Shown one piece after another: positions 8,162-14,224 of a DNA stretch of 17,944 nt. Positions within the stretch are counted from its first letter, which is position 1, and the number at the start of each line of letters is the position of its first letter. The translations under genes were made by a program, and so were the position numbers. Source of the stretch: JBLIKP01 sp047635375 (GTDB lineage: Bacteria > Bacteroidota > Bacteroidia > Sphingobacteriales > Sphingobacteriaceae); contig JBLIKP010000053.1 in assembly GCA_047635375.1 (NCBI GenBank), positions 1 through 17,944 of the forward strand. Direction: 5' to 3'. The notes under the pieces are model-generated. The model was given only the letters and a program-made list of their open reading frames with translations, searched no databases and had not been told where the DNA came from.

Positions 8162-10402
8162 TTGAGCACACAAAACACGCCCGTAAAAGATATCGAAGTA
8201 ACATTCGAAACCGCTGAGAAACTTGGAATGCTTCAAGAGGAGTTTGACAAAGTGATCAGTATTTTAGGTAGAACGCCTAATTTCACTGAGCTGAGTATTT
8301 TCTCAGTTATGTGGTCTGAACACTGTTCGTACAAAAACTCAATTAAATGGTTAAAGACTTTGCCAAAAGAAGGTTCTCGTATTTTAACCGCCGCTGGTGA
8401 AGAAAATGCTGGACTAGTAGATATAGGTGATGGATTAGCGTGTTGTTTTAAAATTGAATCTCACAATCACCCATCGGCAATAGAGCCTTACCAAGGCGCT
8501 GCTACAGGTGTTGGAGGTATTAACCGTGACATCTTTACAATGGGTGCGCGTCCAATTGCTCAGCTAAACTCACTACGTTTTGGTAACCCAGATTTGGATA
8601 AAACCAAGTGGTTGGTAAAGGGTGTGGTTAAAGGAATTGGTGACTATGGAAATGCGTTTGGAATTCCTACCGTTGGTGGTGAGGTTTTCTTTGACGAATG
8701 TTATAATATTAACCCGCTTGTAAATGCAATGTCGGCTGGAATTCTGGAAGTTGGAACAATGGTTTCAGCTACTTCTTATGGAGAAGGTAATCCGGTTTTC
8801 ATCGTTGGTTCAGCTACGGGTAAAGACGGAATTCACGGGGCGACTTTCGCATCTGGTGATATCACTGAAGATTCTGCTGACGATCTTCCAGCAGTTCAGG
8901 TTGGAGATCCATTCCAAGAGAAACTACTTCTAGAAGCTACTTTGGAGGTTATTAAAACCGGCGCTGTAGTTGGAATGCAGGATATGGGAGCGGCAGGGAT
9001 TATCTGCTCGAACTCTGAAATGAGCGCTAAAGGCGAGCATGGAATGATTATCAATCTTGAAGAAGTTCCAACGCGCCAAGAGGGTATGAAGCCTTTCGAA
9101 ATCTTACTTTCTGAGTCACAAGAGCGTATGCTTATTGTAGCTAAAAAAGGACGTGAGCATGAAATTGAAGCCGTTTTTGATAAATGGGATTTACGTTGCA
9201 AACAAATTGGTGTTGTTACCAAGGAGCAGCGTCTAAAATATTACATGCACGGTGAGCTTGTCGCTGATGTTCCTGCTGACGATTTAGTTCTTGGAGGTGG
9301 TGCACCAGTTTATGATCGTGAGTATAAAGAGCCAGCTTATTTTGCTGAGCTTAAGAAATGGGATATCAACTCCGTTGAAGAGCCAAAAGACCTTATTGAT
9401 GTAGCTAAGAAACTTTCTGTTCATCCAAACATCGCTTCTAAACGTTGGGTCACTAAGCAATACGACAGTATGGTGGGTACCGCTAACATGAGCACCAACA
9501 ATCCGTCTGATGCTGCCGTGGTTAGTGTAAAAGGAACAAACAAAGCAATCGTTCTTACGGTTGATTGTCAGTCACGCTACATTCACTCAGATCCTGAAGA
9601 AGGAACTGCCATGGCTGTTGCCGAAGCCGCGAGAAACATTGTGTGCTCAGGTGGTGAGCCGGTGGCGATTACCAACTGTTTAAACTTTGGTAATCCTTAC
9701 AATCCAGAAGTGTACTGGCAATTTGTTCATGCTATTAAAGGTATGAGTAAAGCTTGTCTGAAATTCGAAACCCCCGTAACTGGTGGTAACGTAAGTTTCT
9801 ACAACCAATCTGCCGATGGTGGTGCGGTATTCCCAACACCAACTATTGGCATGTTAGGAGTTATGGATCACATTGAGAATAGAATGACCCTAGGTTTCAA
9901 AAACGATGGAGATAAAATCTACTTACTAGGTAACGTAAGAAACGACATCGCCTCTTCAGAATACCTAGTTTCTTACCATAAAGTGCGGAAATCTCCAGCT
10001 CCAGGGTTCGACCTTGATGAAGAGTTTGCATTACAGACTGAATTAAAGGGAATTATCAAGAACAAACTTGTTCAAAGTGCCCATGATGTAGCAGATGGTG
10101 GTTTATTCATCACGCTATTGGAAAGCGCAATGGTAAAGGGTCTTGGTATTGATATTTCGACCGATAGTGAGGTTAGAAAAGACGCCTTCCTTTTTGGAGA
10201 AGCGCAATCAAGAGTCATTGTTACTGTTAAGGCAGAAGACGAAGAACAATTCGTGGAGCACATGGCTACTTCTGATGTTGATTTCTCACTTTTAGGAGAA
10301 GTTAAAGGAAACGATATGGTTATCGATGAGGAGAACTTTGGTAGTGTTAAGGCTTTCGCCGAAGGGTTTAATACTTCATTAGAAAACAGAATGGAGGCTT
10401 AA
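8162..10402 (+). CDS. purL: Phosphoribosylformylglycinamidine (FGAM) synthase subunit, small PurL type
   Basis: It catalyses the ATP-dependent amidation of FGAR to FGAM in de novo purine synthesis. The 746-residue length and domain layout are those of the small (Bacillus-type) PurL, which lacks the fused glutaminase and needs separate PurQ and PurS. Recognisable features are the N-terminal signature around SVMWSEHCSYKNS (His54), the ATP-site phrase SHNHPSAIEPYQGAATGVGG (from residue 100), MQDMGAAGIICSNSEM, and the second-half repeat with GGEPVAITNCLNFGNP. The start is a TTG: no upstream in-frame ATG or GTG is close, and the -7 box sits just ahead of it. purQ and purS are not in the window. 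The TAA stop overlaps the stop of the convergent response regulator gene, and no terminator is visible, so the two transcripts probably overlap. Confidence 0.97.
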   Translation: MSTQNTPVKDIEVTFETAEKLGMLQEEFDKVISILGRTPNFTELSIFSVMWSEHCSYKNSIKWLKTLPKEGSRILTAAGEENAGLVDIGDGLACCFKIESHNHPSAIEPYQGAATGVGGINRDIFTMGARPIAQLNSLRFGNPDLDKTKWLVKGVVKGIGDYGNAFGIPTVGGEVFFDECYNINPLVNAMSAGILEVGTMVSATSYGEGNPVFIVGSATGKDGIHGATFASGDITEDSADDLPAVQVGDPFQEKLLLEATLEVIKTGAVVGMQDMGAAGIICSNSEMSAKGEHGMIINLEEVPTRQEGMKPFEILLSESQERMLIVAKKGREHEIEAVFDKWDLRCKQIGVVTKEQRLKYYMHGELVADVPADDLVLGGGAPVYDREYKEPAYFAELKKWDINSVEEPKDLIDVAKKLSVHPNIASKRWVTKQYDSMVGTANMSTNNPSDAAVVSVKGTNKAIVLTVDCQSRYIHSDPEEGTAMAVAEAARNIVCSGGEPVAITNCLNFGNPYNPEVYWQFVHAIKGMSKACLKFETPVTGGNVSFYNQSADGGAVFPTPTIGMLGVMDHIENRMTLGFKNDGDKIYLLGNVRNDIASSEYLVSYHKVRKSPAPGFDLDEEFALQTELKGIIKNKLVQSAHDVADGGLFITLLESAMVKGLGIDISTDSEVRKDAFLFGEAQSRVIVTVKAEDEEQFVEHMATSDVDFSLLGEVKGNDMVIDEENFGSVKAFAEGFNTSLENRMEA

Positions 10403-11037
10403 TCAACAAGCCCCAATCCCGAAGCGTATTTAACTAATCCCGCCGTAGTATGTATATTCAGCTTATGATGTATGTTCTTACGGTGGGTTTCTACTGTATG
10501 GGGGCTAATGTATAGCTCGCTGGCTATTTCTGGTGTGGACTTTTCCTTGGCAACTAAGGTAAGTACTTCACGCTCTCTTTTCGTTAAAAAGATGATTGGC
10601 TCTGCATGTCCTCGACGTTGATCGTCTAATGATTTTTCCGCCGTTTCTTGAATTGCAGGACTGAAATAATTACCCCCTTCACCCAAAGTTTTTATCGCCT
10701 TTACCAGCTCTTTTTTACCCGTATTTTTCAGTAGGTACCCTTTCGCTCCAATGGCCATTAATTGGTCTATGAACTCCGCATTTTTATACATGGTGAGCAT
10801 CATCACCTTTACTTTAGGATGTTTTTGTTGGAGTTGTCTTGTGGTCTCAATGCCATCGAGAACTGGCATGTTAATATCCATTAAGATAATATCGACGGGT
10901 TTGGAATTGACGGTTTTCAGCACCTCTTCACCATTCAGGGCTTCCCCTACAATTTCAATATCCGGTTGGTTAACGAGCAACGCCTTTATTCCATCAATGA
11001 ACATTTGATGATCATCAGCGATAACAATTTTATACAT
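10399..11037 (-). CDS. NarL/FixJ-family response regulator (REC plus LuxR-type HTH)
   Basis: A 212-residue DNA-binding two-component regulator. The receiver domain (about 1-120) has the acidic pair Asp8-Asp9, phosphoacceptor Asp54 in ILMDINMPVLDG, Thr82 in MMLTMYKN and Lys104 in YLLKN, so phosphorylation chemistry is intact. The C-terminal domain (about 148-212) is a LuxR-type helix-turn-helix starting TKREREVLTLVA, with the recognition helix in SPHTVETHRKNIHHKL. The gene lies 102 bp downstream of the kinase-like gene on the same strand, which suggests a functional pair. The cognate sensor could also be encoded elsewhere, because the neighbour lacks the usual phosphoacceptor histidine. Its stop bases overlap those of purL. 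Confidence 0.93.
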   Translation of the reverse strand: MYKIVIADDHQMFIDGIKALLVNQPDIEIVGEALNGEEVLKTVNSKPVDIILMDINMPVLDGIETTRQLQQKHPKVKVMMLTMYKNAEFIDQLMAIGAKGYLLKNTGKKELVKAIKTLGEGGNYFSPAIQETAEKSLDDQRRGHAEPIIFLTKREREVLTLVAKEKSTPEIASELYISPHTVETHRKNIHHKLNIHTTAGLVKYASGLGLVD

Positions 11038-11139
11038 AAAGTTTCGGTTTTGCCTCCCCAGGGAAATAGGTAATTAAGAATTAAAGGTAAATAAAAATTA
11101 CCTCCAAAACGCGATACGATTAAAATTTAAAATTTAATA

Positions 11140-12015
11140 TTAAGATTTAATGATTAATTGATATATAGTGTTGTTTATAGGTTTTTTGATTAAGGTTACG
11201 TTCTTATTAATTTCTCCTACAAATAAGGATGGATGGCCTAAAGTTTTGGAAATTACGCTATCAGTTATTCCTATGTCAGTATTTGATATTATTAAGGTTA
11301 TTTCACCTTTTTCTTCCTTGAATTGGAAGCTTATTCGGCAATCGGGATTTGCCGAGTTAAGATTTTTTATTAATTCTTTAACAAAACAATTGACCCAAGC
11401 AAACGGCATATGGTCTGGGATAGATTCATCAAGTTCCTTTATCGGAGTTCCTTGGTAGAATGGACTGAATTTAGTTGGGAGTTCGTACTCTATAAATATG
11501 TCCTTCCCGGTTCTATTTAAAGTAGTGTTTATAAAAGTCAGATTTTGTTGAAGAGATTCGGCTTTTCCCAATAAGTATTTTTCTGGTTTAGCATTGAAAA
11601 TTAGTGTATTGGCGAATTTTTTTAATATCTCAGCGACTTGGTTGCTGGCATCTGAAAATTCTAAATTTATATAATTATCAAACTGTTTTTCGGATTTTTT
11701 TTGATCTAGTTTTAATCGATTTATCTGGGACTGGTAATCATTTTCGTCATAGAATCTTTCGCTATTTTCTTGTGTAGATAAATTATCGTTTCTACACGTT
11801 TTTAATTTTTTATTTTGAAAATAAAAATAGGTGTAAAGGCAAAGTGCAAAGGGAAGGGTTATGAAAATAATTTGACGTAAATCATTTGAGTTGAATCCGC
11901 TCGAAAGCAAATTCAACGATACAAAATCTAACCCTTCAATCTTAAATAATTGATTTGAAGGTATATTAAAGGGTAGGCTTTCGAAGAGGTTTAGGAATGT
12001 GATGAGTATTTTCAA
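11140..12015 (-). CDS. Membrane-anchored protein resembling a degenerate histidine kinase (putative pseudokinase)
   Basis: A 291-residue protein with one transmembrane helix (about 48-66), a charged, probably coiled-coil segment (about 85-112), and a C-terminal half laid out like the dimerisation and HATPase domains of NarX/LiaS-type kinases. The N-box-like ELIKNLNSA retains Glu214 and Asn218. Where such kinases have E-L-H-D the protein has E-F-S-D (119-122), so the phosphoacceptor His appears replaced by Ser121. The G1 box (DNGxG) is reduced to SNTDIG (244-249), and no GxGL G2 box is seen. The start is TTG (codon 12015-12013): the second codon upstream is a TAA stop, and the first internal ATG is at residue 203. 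The reading frame is otherwise open, arguing against simple decay. The context directly before a NarL-type regulator supports a signalling role. The homology call is by eye and moderately sure at best; an unrelated membrane protein is the alternative. Confidence 0.55.
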   Translation of the reverse strand: MKILITFLNLFESLPFNIPSNQLFKIEGLDFVSLNLLSSGFNSNDLRQIIFITLPFALCLYTYFYFQNKKLKTCRNDNLSTQENSERFYDENDYQSQINRLKLDQKKSEKQFDNYINLEFSDASNQVAEILKKFANTLIFNAKPEKYLLGKAESLQQNLTFINTTLNRTGKDIFIEYELPTKFSPFYQGTPIKELDESIPDHMPFAWVNCFVKELIKNLNSANPDCRISFQFKEEKGEITLIISNTDIGITDSVISKTLGHPSLFVGEINKNVTLIKKPINNTIYQLIIKS

Positions 12016-12046
12016 TCCTTAATTTTATTATTCAGTTAAATTAAAG

Positions 12047-12054
12047 GAAACATA
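12047..12054 (-). promoter_or_regulatory. Possible -7 box of the kinase-like gene
   Basis: On the minus strand TATGTTTC matches TAnnTTTG in all but the last base and lies 32 bases before the TTG start. If used, the 18-bp palindrome would be centred near -33 of the promoter, overlapping the -33 region. Confidence 0.3.
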
Positions 12055-12058
12055 TGAG

Positions 12059-12095
12059 TTAGGCTATACCTGAATTCAGGTATTTATTAGGCTAT
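12059..12095. repeat. 9-bp direct repeats flanking the palindrome
   Basis: TTAGGCTAT occurs at 12059-12067 and again at 12087-12095, bracketing the palindrome. The second copy overlaps the TAG stop of the retropepsin-like gene. Repeats 28 bp apart could be extra protein-binding half sites or the duplication left by a short insertion. Confidence 0.6.
12066..12083. promoter_or_regulatory. Perfect 18-bp palindrome upstream of the kinase-like gene (candidate operator)
   Basis: ATACCTGAATTCAGGTAT is its own reverse complement over 18 bases. It lies 51-68 bp upstream of the kinase-like start codon and just after the retropepsin-like gene. A loop-less palindrome without a T-run does not look like a terminator, so a site for a dimeric DNA-binding protein is more likely. 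The adjacent LuxR-type response regulator is the obvious candidate, but this is inference. Confidence 0.55.
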
Positions 12096-12529
12096 TTTTC
12101 CTTGCCTTTAAACGTAATTTCCATAAGATCGAAATCTAATATTGCCCGATGTTTTAGTAGAAATTCACACCCTAAAACTCCTAGTACGGGGTTTAATTCG
12201 GCTTGTTGGTAGGCAATGTTTATTGCTGATAAATCAAGAATAGCCACCTGAAAATCCTTTTCAATAAAATCACCGATTTGGAAGGTGCTTATTATTCCTT
12301 GAAACGAAATTAAATCATTTGATCCTATTCCAGATGATTTCTGATCATTTTCATCTAAGGGAATAATGCCGATAAGATCTTCCAAGAAATTTTGGTCAAA
12401 AGCTGTGTGACTGGCTCCGGAATCAACGACAAGGGTTGTAGGAATGCCGTTTACCACTACCTCGATATGAGCGTGATAACCAGCCTCCATAACATCAACT
12501 AATTTTAGGGGAATCTTAAATTCGTGCAT
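12092..12529 (-). CDS. Small retropepsin-like aspartic protease (clan AA)
   Basis: A 145-residue single-domain protein with the catalytic loop VVDSGAS (Asp36; the family has D-[ST]-G-A) following a beta-rich start, and a C-terminal phrase LGVLGCEFLLKHRAILDFD that matches the I/L-L-G-x-x-F-L plus DF pattern of retroviral-type aspartic proteases. Such proteins act as homodimers, each chain giving one Asp. There is no signal peptide, so it is probably cytosolic. Substrate unknown. The ATG directly abuts the U-tract of the mdh terminator with no room for a separate promoter between, so expression would depend on readthrough from mdh or on a promoter inside the mdh end. A later start is unlikely because the first beta strands would be lost. 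Confidence 0.8.
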   Translation of the reverse strand: MHEFKIPLKLVDVMEAGYHAHIEVVVNGIPTTLVVDSGASHTAFDQNFLEDLIGIIPLDENDQKSSGIGSNDLISFQGIISTFQIGDFIEKDFQVAILDLSAINIAYQQAELNPVLGVLGCEFLLKHRAILDFDLMEITFKGKEK

Positions 12530-12559
12530 AAAAAAACGCCTCCTTTTTGGGGAGGCGTT
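12530..12559 (-). terminator. Rho-independent terminator of mdh
   Basis: On the minus strand AACGCCTCC (12559-12551) and GGAGGCGTT (12543-12535) form a perfect 9-bp GC-rich stem with a 7-nt loop, followed by a run of T to 12530. It starts 24 bases after the mdh stop, and its T-run ends at the base before the retropepsin-like ATG. Confidence 0.92.
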
Positions 12560-12583
12560 AAGATATTATTTTTTACTTACTAA

Positions 12584-13516
12584 TTAAGCGTCCATTTTGT
12601 CAAGAACCGACATAACTTCTTTTACTGCTTTTGCAGATTCAGCAAGTAATGCTTTTTCGTCGTCGTTTAGCTTAAGTTCAATGATTTCTTCGATACCGTT
12701 TTTCCCAAGTTTAACTGGAACACCTAAGTAGATGTCACTGAATCCGTACTCACCTTGTAACCATGCACAAACTGGGAAGATTCTTTTTTGATCACGAACG
12801 ATTGCCTCAACCATTTGAGCTGCAGCAGCACCTGGTGCATACCAAGCTGAAGTACCCATTAGGTTAACTAATTCGCCACCACCTTTTTTAGTACGCTCAA
12901 CAATTGCTTCTAATTCCTTAGCGCCGATAAGCTCAGTAACTGGAATACCACCCACAGTTGTATAACGAGGTAATGGAACCATAGTGTCACCGTGACCACC
13001 CATAAGTACCGCTTGTATATCTTTTGGAGAGCAATCGAGTGCTTCGGCTAAAAACGCACGGTAACGGGCCGTATCAAGAATACCAGCCATTCCGAAAACC
13101 TTTTTTGAGTCAACTTTTGCAGTTAAGTAAGCTGCGTAAGTCATAACATCAAGTGGATTAGAAACGATGATGATTTTTGCGTCTGGGCTATATTTAATAA
13201 TGTTATCAGTAACTGATTTTACAATCCCTGCATTGGTTGAAATTAAATCGTCACGAGTCATTCCTGGCTTACGAGGAATGCCTGAAGTGATAACTACAAC
13301 ATCTGAACCTTCAGTTTTTGTGTAATCATTGGTAGATCCGGTAATGCGTGAATCGTACATGTTTATTGGGGCAGTTTGCCACATGTCCAAAGACTTACCT
13401 TCTGCTAAACCATCCTTAATGTCAACAAGAACTACTTCATTAGCAAGCTCTTTATGAGCGATTACATTGGCGCAAGTAGCACCTACGTTTCCAGCACCTA
13501 CAACTGTTATTTTCAT
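12584..13516 (-). CDS. mdh: Malate dehydrogenase, NAD-dependent, LDH-like type
   Basis: It interconverts malate and oxaloacetate in the TCA cycle. The 310-residue protein has the Rossmann loop GAGNVGATCA (7-16) and Asp32 in LVDIKDG for NAD rather than NADP. The substrate loop PRKPGMTRDD (81-90) carries the Arg pattern of malate rather than lactate dehydrogenases. Asn120 lies in IVSNPLDV, the Asp148/Arg151 part in LDTARYR, and the catalytic His175 in MGGHGDTMVPLP. This is the tetrameric LDH-like MDH usual in Bacteroidota. The gene is transcribed alone up to the strong terminator, with the retropepsin-like gene reached only by readthrough. Start ATG fits the family exactly. Confidence 0.97.
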   Translation of the reverse strand: MKITVVGAGNVGATCANVIAHKELANEVVLVDIKDGLAEGKSLDMWQTAPINMYDSRITGSTNDYTKTEGSDVVVITSGIPRKPGMTRDDLISTNAGIVKSVTDNIIKYSPDAKIIIVSNPLDVMTYAAYLTAKVDSKKVFGMAGILDTARYRAFLAEALDCSPKDIQAVLMGGHGDTMVPLPRYTTVGGIPVTELIGAKELEAIVERTKKGGGELVNLMGTSAWYAPGAAAAQMVEAIVRDQKRIFPVCAWLQGEYGFSDIYLGVPVKLGKNGIEEIIELKLNDDEKALLAESAKAVKEVMSVLDKMDA

Positions 13517-13555
13517 TTATTTTTTGATTTTAATGATTTGAAAATGAATCAGTCG

Positions 13556-13563
13556 CGAAGATA
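13556..13563 (-). promoter_or_regulatory. Possible mdh -7 box
   Basis: On the minus strand TATCTTCG, followed by C, is one base from the Flavobacteriales form TATCTTTGC. It lies 40 bases before the mdh ATG, giving a leader of roughly 34 nt. No good -33 element is evident. Confidence 0.4.
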
Positions 13564-13736
13564 AGGATTCGTAAATTATTAGTGAAGAATGAAGCCTCCC
13601 TATTTTTATTTTCCAGGTAATAATTTGAATATCTCGTAAAAAAGTATTTTTTTTTAATTTGGACCTATTAACCAATTAAAAGAAAATCATAGAAGTTTCA
13701 CATTCGTTTAGCGATTTAAATTATTGGGATGTCATT

Positions 13737-14102
13737 GTGGCTTCTGTTTCAGGCTTTGTTATTGGAGGACTTTGGTATGCTCCCTTCCTTTTTGGGAAAA
13801 GATGGATGGTCGACAATGGATTCAAAGATGAAGACTCAAAGGAAGGAACCGAAAAGGTAATGGGTGGTGCGCTCGTTTTCTCCATAGTTTCGGTAATTTT
13901 CCTGGGGTTAATTACTCAAGTTCATCCAGGGTTAATGAGCGGAATTCACGTTGGACTTTTCATTAGTGTCGGATTGATCTCTACAAGCATGGCGGTGAAT
14001 TATCTTTTTGAAAGAAAGCCATTGTCTTTGTTTCTAATAAACGCTGGAAATCAACTTGTAACCTATATAGTAATGGGTGCAATTCTTGGTGGATGGCAAT
14101 AG
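13737..14102 (+). CDS. DUF1761 family membrane protein
   Basis: A 121-residue protein with four predicted transmembrane segments (about 3-19, 42-60, 68-88 and 97-118). The DUF1761 family features are visible: FVIGGLWYAPFLFGKRWM near the start, a central MAVNYLFERKPLSLFLINAG, and a final hydrophobic MGAILGG. The function of this family is not known. The GTG start at 13737 truncates the first membrane segment. The frame stays open back to a stop at 13677 and the residues just before GTG (YWDVIV) look like family sequence, but no ATG, GTG or TTG is available there; an ATT codon at 13734 or a still earlier rare codon might be used. The gene is monocistronic, followed by a strong terminator, and divergent from mdh. 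Confidence 0.8.
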   Translation: MASVSGFVIGGLWYAPFLFGKRWMVDNGFKDEDSKEGTEKVMGGALVFSIVSVIFLGLITQVHPGLMSGIHVGLFISVGLISTSMAVNYLFERKPLSLFLINAGNQLVTYIVMGAILGGWQ

Positions 14103-14123
14103 ATTTGATGTAATAAATAAAAT

Positions 14124-14148
14124 AGCCTCGTGAAAACGGGGCTTTTTT
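14124..14148 (+). terminator. Rho-independent terminator after the DUF1761 gene
   Basis: AGCCTCGT (14124-14131) pairs with ACGGGGCT (14136-14143) through 8 pairs including one G-U, with a GAAA tetraloop, followed by six T. It lies 21 bp after the stop codon. Confidence 0.9.
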
Positions 14149-14178
14149 GTGCAGTAAATTATCTGTGACTATGAATGA

Positions 14179-14192
14179 TTTTTGGCCAAAAA
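14179..14192. repeat. 14-bp palindrome upstream of the metalloprotease gene
   Basis: TTTTTGGCCAAAAA is a perfect inverted repeat between the preceding terminator and the protease start at 14225. It lies where a promoter or operator is expected; an upstream half GATTTTTG overlaps and resembles a -7 box with one mismatch. A regulatory role is possible but unproven. Confidence 0.3.
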
Positions 14193-14224
14193 GTCCCATA
14201 TTCGGCATTCACAAAAAAACTACT

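Noticed and set aside
12066..12083. Palindrome as a terminator of the retropepsin-like gene
   Set aside because: It has no loop and no T-run on either side of the right length, so it does not fit an intrinsic terminator.
13611..13622. Half of the palindrome (CCAGGTAA) between mdh and the DUF1761 gene
   Set aside because: A single half site with no second arm at the right spacing; expected by chance.
14147..14224. Longer metalloprotease reading frame, including an ATG at 14171
   Set aside because: The extra residues overlap the terminator of the preceding gene and would bury the lipoprotein signal peptide, which begins cleanly at 14225.
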